A stretch of 18,769 nucleotides of DNA from an uncultured Prevotella sp. (GTDB taxonomy: Bacteria > Bacteroidota > Bacteroidia > Bacteroidales > Bacteroidaceae), in assembly GCA_934256705.1 (NCBI GenBank), contig CAKQPF010000067.1, forward strand, positions 1 through 18,769. The letters run 5' to 3'. The position numbers and the translations under genes are program-made. Shown here piece after piece: positions 8,097 through 16,140 of the stretch (within the stretch, counting starts at the first letter, position 1; each line of letters starts with the position of its first letter). The notes below the pieces were generated by a model that worked only from the letters and a program-made list of their open reading frames with translations, made no database searches and was not told the origin of the DNA.

Positions 8097-8622
8097 GATG
8101 TTCTCCACATTCTTCCGCATAGGCCTCTTCACCATTGGAGGGGGCTATGCGATGATTCCTATCATCGAATCGGAAGTGGTGGACAAGCATAAATGGATAG
8201 ACAAGACGCAGTTTCTCGACCTCATTGCCGTGGCGCAATCATGTCCGGGCGTCTTTGCCATCAACATTTCCACATTCATCGGCTATAAGCTCAACAAGAC
8301 ATGGGGAGCTTTCTGGTGCGCTCTCGGAACAGCTTTGCCTTCACTTCTCATCATTCTTGCCATCGCTATGTTCTTCCGACACTTCCAGGACATACCGTGG
8401 GTAGCATCTATGTTTGCTGGAATCAGACCGGCTGTAGTGGCGCTTATCGCAGTGCCGACATGGAATCTTGCACGTCGCGCCAACATCAATTTCTTCACTT
8501 GTTGGATTCCTATCATCAGTGCTCTGCTGATATGGGGACTGGGTGTCAATCCGATTTACATCATTATTGCGGCAGGTGCAGGCGGTTTCATCTACGGACA
8601 ATATATCAAACCGACGGAATAA
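8062..8622 (+). CDS. Short CHR-family transporter subunit, first of pair
   Basis: A 186-residue integral inner-membrane protein of the chromate transporter (CHR) family, short form. Visible marks are the N-terminal FRIGLFTIGGGYAMIP motif, SCPGVFAINIS and the hydrophobic segments after it. Short CHR proteins usually come as adjacent pairs that together equal one long ChrA, as here. The ATG at 8062 is preferred; it overlaps the GH43 gene by 35 bases. An ATG at 8098, one base past the GH43 stop, is the alternative and would remove 12 residues. Chromate is the family's characterised substrate, but the physiological role in a gut-type anaerobe is unknown. Confidence 0.88.
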   Translation: MEQLKQSDLLYKMFSTFFRIGLFTIGGGYAMIPIIESEVVDKHKWIDKTQFLDLIAVAQSCPGVFAINISTFIGYKLNKTWGAFWCALGTALPSLLIILAIAMFFRHFQDIPWVASMFAGIRPAVVALIAVPTWNLARRANINFFTCWIPIISALLIWGLGVNPIYIIIAAGAGGFIYGQYIKPTE

Positions 8623-8725
8623 GCAGCCATACCGGAATGCTTTTCCATTGCCAAACGACAATAGGGAAATGACTATCGCAGCCCATCAGCTACGTTTTCA
8701 CACTGACAAAAGACACATATAGACA

Positions 8726-9295
8726 ATGCTTTTCATCACGCTTTTCATCACATTCTTCATGATTGGACTCTTCGGATTCGGAGGAGGATACGGCATGCTC
8801 TCACTTATTCAGACCGAAGTGGTGCGTAATCACCATTGGATGACATCGTCTGAGTTTACCAATATCGTGGCTATCTCGCAGATGACACCGGGACCTATCG
8901 GCATCAATTCAGCCACCTACTGCGGTTATACCGCCGTCCTCAATGCCACAAGCAACCCATTGCTCGGTATGCTTGGTTCGCTGACAGCCACCTTTGCCCT
9001 CGTTTTCCCCACCTTCGTACTGATGATTCTCATCAGCAAGATGTTCATGAAATATATGGATAAGGACGGTGTGCAGAGCGCATTTGCAGGCCTTCGTCCT
9101 GCAGTAGTGGGACTCCTTGCCGCCGCTACGCTCCTTCTCTGCAACGAAGAGAACTTCTCCACGCCCGACAATCCTTGGAATTTCTATATCTCCATCTTCA
9201 TTTTCATCGTCACTCTCGTCGGTGTGATGTTCGTAAAAATCAATCCAATAAAGATGATTCTCTACGCCGCCTTCGCCGGATTGGTGCTCCTTTAA
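8726..9295 (+). CDS. Short CHR-family transporter subunit, second of pair
   Basis: A 189-residue membrane protein homologous to the preceding one. It shows MIGLFGFGGGYGMLSL at the start, QMTPGPIGIN in the middle and AFAGLRPAVVGL before the last membrane segments. The two halves most likely form one transporter, with the second gene following after a 103-base gap on the same strand. No promoter was recognised in that gap, so read-through from the first gene is assumed. It converges on the nucleoside kinase gene. Confidence 0.88.
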   Translation: MLFITLFITFFMIGLFGFGGGYGMLSLIQTEVVRNHHWMTSSEFTNIVAISQMTPGPIGINSATYCGYTAVLNATSNPLLGMLGSLTATFALVFPTFVLMILISKMFMKYMDKDGVQSAFAGLRPAVVGLLAAATLLLCNEENFSTPDNPWNFYISIFIFIVTLVGVMFVKINPIKMILYAAFAGLVLL

Positions 9296-9315
9296 GAGCA
9301 GAGGCCGCCACTGTG

Positions 9316-9335
9316 TCGGGCGCGTTACCGCCCGA
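9316..9335 (+). terminator. Small GC-rich hairpin after the CHR pair
   Basis: TCGGGCG (9316-9322) pairs perfectly with CGCCCGA (9329-9335) around a 6-base loop, 20 bases after the CHR stop codon. It lacks a T run, so it may be an RNA-stabilising stem or a weak terminator. Confidence 0.4.
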
Positions 9336-9356
9336 TATTAGCAAGAAGACAAAGAA

Positions 9357-9396
9357 GCCAAAGGCAGGAATCGCAAATGCGATTCCTGCCTTTGGC
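9357..9396. terminator. Long perfect hairpin between convergent genes
   Basis: An 18-bp perfect stem (9357-9374 with 9379-9396) closes the 4-base loop AAAT. On the minus strand it is followed by a T-rich run (TTCTTTGTCTTCTT), which makes it a good terminator for the nucleoside kinase gene. For the plus-strand genes it is followed only by AT-rich sequence and is probably weaker. Confidence 0.7.
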
Positions 9397-9422
9397 ATAT
9401 ATAGCCCAGCGATTTCCACCGC

Positions 9423-11123
9423 CTAATACTTGAAACTCGATCCTCCCACAAACTCACGCATGATGCTCGTAGGCGGAATCTCCTTGTCGCTGACCGGAGT
9501 AAAGTAATGTATGAACTTCAGAAGGCGATGAGCCTCAGCATACTCAGGGCAGTTTTTCGGCACAGAAGACAATATCGGCTCTGCATGATTGCGCAGCACC
9601 GCAAACTCAATATTCAGCGCCGAATTGAACATCACGTCCGCATTCTCCTGGTAAGGGAATATCCATTGCTCCTCAGCCTCACAGACATTAGGCCACTGAC
9701 AGATAGTATCACGCACGGAATGTGCCCCACTGTTGTAGTCACGGATTATGCGTCTGAGCAGTCTGTTGTCACGAGTAGGAATCCAATTATGGTCATCCAG
9801 CGAGACACTTGTAAGGGCGGAAGTGTAAATCTTGAACTTATGGTCGTCTGGAACGTCAGATGTCAGACGAGGATTGAGCGCATGAATGCCCTCGATAATC
9901 AGCACATGGCGGTCCTTTATCCTCAGTTTCTTACCATTCCATTCACGTAATCCCGTAGTAAAGTTATACTCCGGTACCTCCACCTCTTCGCCATCGAGCA
10001 GTCGCATGAGGTGTTCGCTGAGCAGATTGTGGTCCACCGTCTCGAAATTATCAAAGTCATACTGCCCGTTAGGGAGCAAAGGCGTGTCGGCACGATTGAC
10101 GAAATAGTCGTCAGTAGAGAAACTCATAGGACGCAGTCCGCAAGCAAGAAGCTGCACGGAAAGGCGCTTGCAGAACGTCGTCTTTCCCGAACTTGACGGT
10201 CCGGTGATAAGTACCAGCTTCAGTCCCTGCTCCTTGTAGCGTCTGTTTATTTCCTCTGCGATGTTCACTATCTTCTTTTCCTGCAGGGCTTCCGACACCT
10301 GTATGAGCTCAGTAGCCATGCCATTAAGGCACGCTTTGTTGACATCGCCCACATTCGACATACGCATTATGACGTTCCATTTCACCTGTTCCTTATAGAC
10401 CTCATAGGTATTAGGCTGCGGAATCATCTCCGCCACCTTGCTCGGATCATGCTCGTCCGGCACGAGAAGGAGCATTCCCCCGTCTCCATACGGCTCAAGA
10501 CCGAACACATTCAGGTAACCTGTGGATGGCACAAGCGGACCATAGTAGTAGTCCACGCAGTCTTCCAGAGTGTAAGCATCGGTATATACCTTACCGGAAG
10601 TTTCGAGCAGACGCACCTTATCCATATATCCTCTCTCGCGGAAGATACGTATTGCATCCTCGGTAGGCATCTCACTGCGGTGGAAAGGATAGTCTGCCGT
10701 TATTATTTCCTGCATCCTTCGGCGGATCATATCCACGTCTTCAGCGGTCACTCCACGGCGTGAAGCACCGTCAGAATGCCCCATCTTGGCTGTCGTCTTT
10801 ATGAAATTGCAGTAGTATCCCCTTGATATCGGGTGCTCGATATACAGTTTACTGCCAGGAAAAACGTCCTGAGAAGCCTTGCAGAGCACAAAGCAAAGCG
10901 AGCGGATATACGCTCTCATGCCGCCAGGCTCATCGAGTCCTACATATTCTATATCCCTGTTCTGGTAGAGACGGAACTTCAATCCCTGTGAGGCATTATT
11001 GACTTTAGCCGACACTACGGGATATTTGAACTTGAGATTGAACTCTGGAAGTATTTCGAGCAGTGAACTTCCCACCGGGAAACTCTTGGTCTCGTTGGTG
11101 TTTTTACATCTTATCTGGAGCAT
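9423..11123 (-). CDS. Nucleoside (uridine-type) kinase with ThrRS-like N-terminal domains
   Basis: A 566-residue cytoplasmic kinase. The C-terminal half is a P-loop uridine kinase/phosphoribulokinase-type domain with Walker A GPSSSGKT (308-315), STDDYF soon after it and IIEGIHALN further on. The N-terminal half carries a TGS-like ubiquitin-fold stretch (about 1-65) and a region resembling the second additional domain of threonyl-tRNA synthetase. This fused architecture is known as a conserved nucleoside kinase in Bacteroidetes and Firmicutes. Phosphorylation of uridine or cytidine is the likely reaction, but substrate specificity is not proven by sequence. The role of the ThrRS-like part is unclear. 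A promoter-like box lies at 11256-11263, with a heptamer array in the leader. Confidence 0.88.
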   Translation of the reverse strand: MLQIRCKNTNETKSFPVGSSLLEILPEFNLKFKYPVVSAKVNNASQGLKFRLYQNRDIEYVGLDEPGGMRAYIRSLCFVLCKASQDVFPGSKLYIEHPISRGYYCNFIKTTAKMGHSDGASRRGVTAEDVDMIRRRMQEIITADYPFHRSEMPTEDAIRIFRERGYMDKVRLLETSGKVYTDAYTLEDCVDYYYGPLVPSTGYLNVFGLEPYGDGGMLLLVPDEHDPSKVAEMIPQPNTYEVYKEQVKWNVIMRMSNVGDVNKACLNGMATELIQVSEALQEKKIVNIAEEINRRYKEQGLKLVLITGPSSSGKTTFCKRLSVQLLACGLRPMSFSTDDYFVNRADTPLLPNGQYDFDNFETVDHNLLSEHLMRLLDGEEVEVPEYNFTTGLREWNGKKLRIKDRHVLIIEGIHALNPRLTSDVPDDHKFKIYTSALTSVSLDDHNWIPTRDNRLLRRIIRDYNSGAHSVRDTICQWPNVCEAEEQWIFPYQENADVMFNSALNIEFAVLRNHAEPILSSVPKNCPEYAEAHRLLKFIHYFTPVSDKEIPPTSIMREFVGGSSFKY

Positions 11124-11178
11124 AGGTAACGGTTGGTTGCAATGTTTTAGTGCGGACTTTTATGGATTAAAGCATCAC

Positions 11179-11241
11179 GAATTGTGCATTATGAATTATG
11201 CATTATGAATTACAAATTACGAATTGTGCATTATGAATTTA
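11179..11241. repeat. Heptamer tandem array, 9 units
   Basis: Nine consecutive 7-base units start at 11179. They are variants of GAATTAT and GCATTAT (also GAATTGT, GAATTAC, AAATTAC, GAATTTA). Pairs of units form a 14-bp period. The array lies inside the predicted mRNA leader of the nucleoside kinase gene, between its promoter and start codon. Copy number could vary by slippage; that is inference. Confidence 0.8.
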
Positions 11242-11255
11242 TCCAAGTCCGTTGG

Positions 11256-11263
11256 CAAAGTTA
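11256..11263 (-). promoter_or_regulatory. -7 box of the nucleoside kinase gene
   Basis: TAACTTTG on the minus strand matches TAnnTTTG. At the expected -33 position only TTTC is found, so the promoter is less certain than those of purL or the M23 gene. The predicted leader is about 130 bases. Confidence 0.5.
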
Positions 11264-11326
11264 ATAAAAAGTAACGGAAAAAGAAAGTATTTCCTGCTTA
11301 TTTTTCGCTTTTTCAGAAATTATCAG

Positions 11327-11334
11327 TATCTTTG
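11327..11334 (+). promoter_or_regulatory. -7 box of the MTA/SAH nucleosidase gene
   Basis: TATCTTTG matches the -7 consensus; the -33 region is T-rich without a clear TTTG. It would give a leader of about 155 bases that holds several possible stems. Confidence 0.5.
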
Positions 11335-11434
11335 CAGTCTATCGGCAAGTCGCATCATAACCGACGAAGCCGACCTATCGAGCCGCTATACCAACGCTCC
11401 CACAGCCGGAATCCACAAGCGACACGCCACTGTG

Positions 11435-11470
11435 CCAACGGCTTTTACCGTTGGTTACCGATCAATAACC
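11435..11470 (+). promoter_or_regulatory. Two mutually exclusive hairpins in the nucleosidase leader
   Basis: Hairpin one pairs CCAACGG (11435-11441) with CCGTTGG (11448-11454). Hairpin two pairs GGTTA (11453-11457) with TAACC (11466-11470). They share bases 11453-11454, so only one can form fully. They end 25 bases before the start codon. A switch is possible but unproven, and no known SAM or SAH riboswitch class was recognised. Confidence 0.4.
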
Positions 11471-11495
11471 CACAACAATCAACCATCTCACCCCA

Positions 11496-12203
11496 ATGAA
11501 CATCTGCTATATCGTAGCCATGCAGGCTGAAGCCCAGTCTTTCATCGACCATTACGGAGTGGAAGAAGTAAAGGATTTCTTCGCTCCACTGCCTTGCAAA
11601 CTTTACACCACCAAGATACAGGACTCCACTCTCAGCATTGTGCTCAACGGACAACAGCACGGCTCCGACCTCGTAGGATGCGAAGCGGCAAGCGTTGCCA
11701 CCCTTTCTGCAATACAGAAGCTCAATCCCGACATCGTGATAAACAGCGGAACATGCGGTGCTTTCAAGAGCGACGGCGCTGATATCGCCGACGTTTTCCT
11801 TGGCAACGGCGTTATGTTCCACGACCGTCGCGTTCCCGGCGACGATGAATGGGGCACCCAGGCATTAGGAAACTACCCTGTATATAATAAGGTAAAGGAA
11901 GTTGCGGAGGCAATAGGATTGAAATTAGGCAAGGTAACCACCGGTTCCAGCCTCGATATGCAGCCTTGCGACCTTGAGATTATCAAGGCTAACGGCGGTC
12001 AGCTCAAGGATATGGAAGGCGCTGCCGTGGCATTTGTCTGCTCTTTATACCAGAAACCGGTCCTCTTTGTCAAGTCTGTCACCGACCTGTGCGACAATGG
12101 AGCCGAAACAATAGATGAATTCAGACAAAACCTTTCCAAAGCCTGCGAGGCATTAAGGCTTGCAAATATCAAGGTAATAGACTATCTATTGAATAAGAAA
12201 TAG
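11496..12203 (+). CDS. mtnN: 5'-methylthioadenosine/S-adenosylhomocysteine nucleosidase
   Basis: A 235-residue cytoplasmic enzyme of the PNP/UDP phosphorylase superfamily. It would cleave adenine from methylthioadenosine and S-adenosylhomocysteine, feeding methionine salvage, methyl-cycle recycling and autoinducer-2 precursor formation. The catalytic residues fall at the same numbers as in the E. coli enzyme: Glu12 near the N-terminus, Met173-Glu174 in KDMEGAAVA and Asp197 in VKSVTD. Length matches the family. It lies upstream of fkp on the same strand with a 155-base gap that has no clear terminator or promoter, so read-through into fkp is possible. Confidence 0.9.
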   Translation: MNICYIVAMQAEAQSFIDHYGVEEVKDFFAPLPCKLYTTKIQDSTLSIVLNGQQHGSDLVGCEAASVATLSAIQKLNPDIVINSGTCGAFKSDGADIADVFLGNGVMFHDRRVPGDDEWGTQALGNYPVYNKVKEVAEAIGLKLGKVTTGSSLDMQPCDLEIIKANGGQLKDMEGAAVAFVCSLYQKPVLFVKSVTDLCDNGAETIDEFRQNLSKACEALRLANIKVIDYLLNKK

Positions 12204-12229
12204 ACTGCCATTGAATAGAAGACAGACGA

Positions 12230-12251
12230 TAGCCTGAAGGAAAAAAGGCTA
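12230..12251 (+). other. Weak stem in the mtnN-fkp gap
   Basis: TAGCCT (12230-12235) can pair with AGGCTA (12246-12251) around a 10-base A-rich loop. No T run follows, so it is not a convincing terminator. The rest of the 155-base gap (12204-12358) shows no -7 box matching TAnnTTTG. Confidence 0.3.
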
Positions 12252-12358
12252 CATATTGAATACAAAGCCATAAGAAAGCAAGGAATACCACTTTCTTTTG
12301 ACTGACTTTCAGAATTGTCATTACAACATAGACCCACAGCTTATAAACCCAATATAAG

Positions 12359-15181
12359 ATGAAAAAACTGCTGTCTCTCCCACCTAATCTGGTGGATTGC
12401 TTTCATGATGTCACAGGACTAAGTGAGAAAGAATGGTTCTGCACCAACGACCCGGTGGGCAAGAAACTGGGCTCTGGCGGCGGAACAACGTGGCTATTGC
12501 AGGAATATGAGAAGTCCCCACACTTTTCCGCTGAGGAAAAGCGCCTCATTCTCCATGCCGGCGGACAGAGCCGACGCCTTCCTTCCTATGCTCCTTCGGG
12601 CAAGATACTCACTCCTGTCCCTATCTTCAGATGGGAAAGGGGGCAGCGCCTCTCCCAGGATTTGCTGTCATTGCAGGTGCCTCTCTATGAGCGCATCATG
12701 GATGCAGCGCCTGATCGTCTCCGCACAATGATAGTTAGTGGCGACGTTTACATACGTGCCACGCAGCCATTGGGGCAGATTCCCGATGCGGATGTAGTGT
12801 GTTATGGCCTTTGGCTCGGTCCGGAAATCGCCAAGGACCACGGTATCTTCGTCTCATCTCATGATGAACCGGGACGATTGAAGTGCATGCTGCAGAAGCC
12901 ATCCGTGCAGACGCTCTCTGAACTCCTTCATACGAGCTACTATCTGACAGACATCGGCATCTGGTTGCTGTCTGACTGCGCTGTGGAAGTACTGCGGAAG
13001 CGTTCCAGAAATGCGGATGGAAGCATCAGAAACTATGATATGTACTCCGAATTCGGCTGTGGTCTCGGCACGTCCCCTACCCTTCCGGACGATGAAGTCA
13101 GCCAGTTGAGCGTGGCAATACTGCCATTGCCAGGCGGTGAATTCTATCATTATGGCACCACACACGAGATTCTTTCCTCCACACTTGCCATCCAGAACAC
13201 CGTCAACGACCAGCGCGAGATAATGCACCACTCCCGTAAGGCGCACCCATCTTTGTTTGTTCAGAATGCCGTCCTCGACATAAGCCTGAATGACAAGAAC
13301 CATAATATATGGATAGAAAACAGCCATGTGGGCAAATACTGGAACCTTTCCCACGACAATGTCATCACCGGAGTGCCCGAAAACGACTGGCAGATCAATC
13401 TCATGCCTGGGCAATGCGTTGACATCGTGCCTGTTGGCGAAACGGAATATGCAGTGCGTCCGTATGGATATGACGACAAATTCAGGGGTAATGTCAATGA
13501 TATCGCGACGCAGTTCCTCGGCATTCCTTTCATGGAATGGCTGACAAGCCGCTTCGCTTGCCTTCCTTGCATCGCCGGAAGCCAGGACTTGCAGTCGGCA
13601 AAGATATTCCCATTGGTCTGCAACAAGCGTGATATGGAGAAGGTATTGCGCTGGATGCTCTTTGAACCCGAACTCGAAGAGGGCAGAAAGATATGGGAGA
13701 ACGCCACCAGACTGTCTGCTGACGACATTTCAGCACAGGCAAACCTGCGCCGTCTCACCGCCCAAAGGAAGGCATTCCGTGCAAAGGACTGGCCTGCATT
13801 GGCAGAAAACTACCGTCACAGCGTCTTCTTCCAGACTGACCTTGGCGATGCCGCAAAGGAGTTTGTAGCCAACGACATCGAATTGACCAAGCCTATCAGC
13901 GATGACAATCCGCTGCTTGTGCGCATACACGACAATATGTTCCGCGCGGAAGTGAAGCGTCTCCGCGGCGAAGACGATTCAAAGGAGGCTCAGGAAGCTT
14001 TCAGAATACTCCGTCAGGGCTTGACTGCGCCGATGCTTAGCGTGCGCCAATCGCCGAAGATGTCAGTGCATGGCGACCAGATAGTATGGGGAAGGTCGCC
14101 TGTACGCATAGATATTGCCGGCGGATGGACGGATACTCCGCCTTATTGCCTTATGGAAGGCGGCAATGTGATAAATCTCGCGATAGAACTGAATGGTCAA
14201 CCGCCTCTGCAGACATACGTGAAACCATGCAAGGAGCATCATATCATCCTGCGAAGCATCGACCTTGGAGCGTCGGAAGTGGTGACTACCTACGATGAAA
14301 TACATGATTTCCATCACGTCGGTTCGCCTTTCTCCATTCCGAAAGCCGCCCTTGTGCTTGCCGGTTTCCATCCAGACTTCTCGATGGAACGCTATGAAAG
14401 CCTTGAGCAACAGCTGCGTGCATTCGGTTGCGGCATAGAGGTGACGCTGCTTTCAGCCATTCCTGCCGGGTCAGGACTGGGCACAAGCAGTCTGCTTGCG
14501 AGCACAGTGCTTGGTGCCCTCAATGATTTCTGCGGTCTGATGTGGGACAAACAGGAGATAGGTCACCGCACTCTCGTGCTGGAACAGCTTCTTACTACCG
14601 GTGGCGGCTGGCAGGATCAGTTTGGCGGACTGCTGCATGGCATCAAACTTCTGCAGACCAAGCGCGGCTTTGACCAGAGTCCTACGGTGCATTGGCTTCC
14701 TTCCGAGCTATATACCCTGCCGGAATACCGTCAATGTCACTTGCTTTACTACACTGGAATAACGCGCACTGCCAAGACTCTGCTAGCGGAAATAGTAAGG
14801 CGTATGTTCCTCAACAACCACGACGAGATAAGCATTCTCCGCGAGATGAAGGCGCATACGCTCAATCTCTACGAGACAATCCAGCGCAATGACTTCGCCG
14901 GATTGGGACGGGCAATACGCAGGACGTGGGCTCAAAACCAGGCCATCGACAGCGGAACCAACCCTGCTGCGGTGCAAAAGCTTACGGATATGATTGATGA
15001 CCTATGCTATGGCTACAAGCTTCCTGGCGCTGGAGGTGGCGGTTACCTGTATATGGTGGCAAAAGACCCTGAGGCAGCTGCTCGCATAAGGCAGATTCTC
15101 AATGCCAATGCTCAGAATGCCAACGCCCGCTTTGTGGATATGACGCTTAGCGATAAAGGCTTGCAGGTGAGCAGAAGTTAG
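12359..15181 (+). CDS. fkp: Bifunctional L-fucokinase / L-fucose-1-phosphate guanylyltransferase
   Basis: A 940-residue cytoplasmic enzyme, close in length to the characterised Bacteroides fragilis Fkp (949). It phosphorylates free L-fucose and then forms GDP-fucose, used to fucosylate capsular polysaccharide and surface glycoproteins. The N-terminal pyrophosphorylase part has the nucleotide-binding HAGGQSRRLP (66-75). The C-terminal part is a GHMP kinase: RIDIAGGWTDTPPY (from 583), the ATP loop PAGSGLGTSS (from 702), GGGWQDQFGG and GAGGGG (890-895). Both halves look complete. The natural fucose source for such bacteria is host mucin glycans or diet. No fucose release or transport genes lie nearby. 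Confidence 0.95.
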   Translation: MKKLLSLPPNLVDCFHDVTGLSEKEWFCTNDPVGKKLGSGGGTTWLLQEYEKSPHFSAEEKRLILHAGGQSRRLPSYAPSGKILTPVPIFRWERGQRLSQDLLSLQVPLYERIMDAAPDRLRTMIVSGDVYIRATQPLGQIPDADVVCYGLWLGPEIAKDHGIFVSSHDEPGRLKCMLQKPSVQTLSELLHTSYYLTDIGIWLLSDCAVEVLRKRSRNADGSIRNYDMYSEFGCGLGTSPTLPDDEVSQLSVAILPLPGGEFYHYGTTHEILSSTLAIQNTVNDQREIMHHSRKAHPSLFVQNAVLDISLNDKNHNIWIENSHVGKYWNLSHDNVITGVPENDWQINLMPGQCVDIVPVGETEYAVRPYGYDDKFRGNVNDIATQFLGIPFMEWLTSRFACLPCIAGSQDLQSAKIFPLVCNKRDMEKVLRWMLFEPELEEGRKIWENATRLSADDISAQANLRRLTAQRKAFRAKDWPALAENYRHSVFFQTDLGDAAKEFVANDIELTKPISDDNPLLVRIHDNMFRAEVKRLRGEDDSKEAQEAFRILRQGLTAPMLSVRQSPKMSVHGDQIVWGRSPVRIDIAGGWTDTPPYCLMEGGNVINLAIELNGQPPLQTYVKPCKEHHIILRSIDLGASEVVTTYDEIHDFHHVGSPFSIPKAALVLAGFHPDFSMERYESLEQQLRAFGCGIEVTLLSAIPAGSGLGTSSLLASTVLGALNDFCGLMWDKQEIGHRTLVLEQLLTTGGGWQDQFGGLLHGIKLLQTKRGFDQSPTVHWLPSELYTLPEYRQCHLLYYTGITRTAKTLLAEIVRRMFLNNHDEISILREMKAHTLNLYETIQRNDFAGLGRAIRRTWAQNQAIDSGTNPAAVQKLTDMIDDLCYGYKLPGAGGGGYLYMVAKDPEAAARIRQILNANAQNANARFVDMTLSDKGLQVSRS

Positions 15182-15190
15182 TTTGTAAAA

Positions 15191-15281
15191 TGGTTATGGG
15201 TTGTTGGTTGTGGGTTATTGGTTAGTTTGTAACTATATAACCTACAACCCACAACCTAAAACCAACAACCTAAAACCAACA
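15191..15281. repeat. Inverted heptamer array between convergent genes
   Basis: Five 7-base units (15191-15225, variants of GGGTTGT and TGGTTAT) are followed by two AT-rich units and then six units in the opposite sense (15240-15281, variants of ACCCACA, ACCAACA and ACCTAAA). The 7-base register is kept across the whole 91 bases. The two halves are complementary, with register slips, and can fold into a long stem-loop. It fills nearly the whole gap between fkp and the GSCFA gene and ends two bases before the GSCFA stop codon. It may act as a bidirectional terminator. Confidence 0.8.
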
Positions 15282-15282
15282 C

Positions 15283-16095
15283 CTACAACCCCCATTTACG
15301 AAGAAAAGCCTCTTCGTCAGCCTTGGCTTTTGCGAGAAAAGCCTGATAATCCTCACTGTCGGGATTGAACGGCCGATGGGATAAAGCGGCATGGATGGGG
15401 CGCCATTCCTCCGTCATCCGGCGGCTATCAGCGGAGAAAAATGTGTCTGCGAAACGCTCGTAGATATATTCCACGGCCTGATCGCTCGGATGGAGCATAT
15501 CGGGCTGATAGAAACGGTAGTCGCGAAGCTCATCATTTACTATCTCATAAGCCGGAAAATACTCCACATCCGCTTCGCTTTCAGCCAGTTGGTCGGCGGC
15601 GAGCAGGAGCGTTGCCTTCGACAACTGCGAGCCGTGGAATCCATATTTAGCATATCTTATCGGGCTTACCGTCACTATCACTTTTGTCTCTGGATTTATT
15701 TCCCTCAGTCGCTTTACAGCCTGTGACAGGTATTCATGACATTGTGAGACCGACAATGCCTCCTCGCGAAACAATCTCTGCGGACGCTTCTGGCAGTTAT
15801 CCACTATTTCTTCCGTCTCTTTGAGTATATACACATGATTTGTTCCAAGCGTGAAAACGGCGACATCTATTCCCTCTTCGGGAATAATGCCATCCTTTAT
15901 CGCGCGGTCTATGGTGTGCATGACGCTGGCAGGATTATACATTGTGCCATAAGGATTTACCGTGGCACGAAATTTCTCCTGCACAAAGCGACGGCCGATA
16001 TTCTCTGCAAAGCAAGACCCTACGAATAGCATCCTATCTCTTGGCTCTACACGGAATGACGGACGGTCGATATTTACTTCTGTTCTGAATTGCAT
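15283..16095 (-). CDS. GSCFA-domain protein (SGNH-hydrolase-like)
   Basis: A 270-residue protein with the name-giving motif GSCFAENIG (26-34), then NPYGTMYNP, TLGTNHVY, VSPIRY and DMLHPSDQAVEYI. The pattern of an early Ser in a GS motif and a late D-x-x-H (D-M-L-H) resembles SGNH/GDSL-type esterases. The GSCFA family is common in Bacteroidetes and its substrate is not established. No signal peptide is visible, so it is probably cytoplasmic. It starts 45 bases after the DUF4143 ATPase stop on the same strand; no promoter was recognised between them, so the two may be co-transcribed. Confidence 0.9.
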   Translation of the reverse strand: MQFRTEVNIDRPSFRVEPRDRMLFVGSCFAENIGRRFVQEKFRATVNPYGTMYNPASVMHTIDRAIKDGIIPEEGIDVAVFTLGTNHVYILKETEEIVDNCQKRPQRLFREEALSVSQCHEYLSQAVKRLREINPETKVIVTVSPIRYAKYGFHGSQLSKATLLLAADQLAESEADVEYFPAYEIVNDELRDYRFYQPDMLHPSDQAVEYIYERFADTFFSADSRRMTEEWRPIHAALSHRPFNPDSEDYQAFLAKAKADEEAFLRKWGL

Positions 16096-16140
16096 TTCAC
16101 TGTAAAATAATAAATGGGAAACAAGAATAAAGCCCTGTCA

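Larger units (their letters stand above)
11124..11495. other. 372-base divergent gap, nucleoside kinase / nucleosidase
   Basis: The gap holds the heptamer array (11179-11241), the two divergent -7 boxes and the long leader of the nucleosidase gene. A 92-codon open frame crosses from 11252 into the nucleosidase gene, but it runs through the promoter region and has no recognisable features, so it was not called. Confidence 0.6.

Noticed and set aside
11252..11530. 92-codon plus-strand open frame before mtnN
   Set aside because: It contains the mtnN promoter and leader and overlaps the mtnN start in another frame.
12230..12251. Terminator between mtnN and fkp
   Set aside because: The stem has six pairs with a 10-base loop and no T run, so it is too weak to call.
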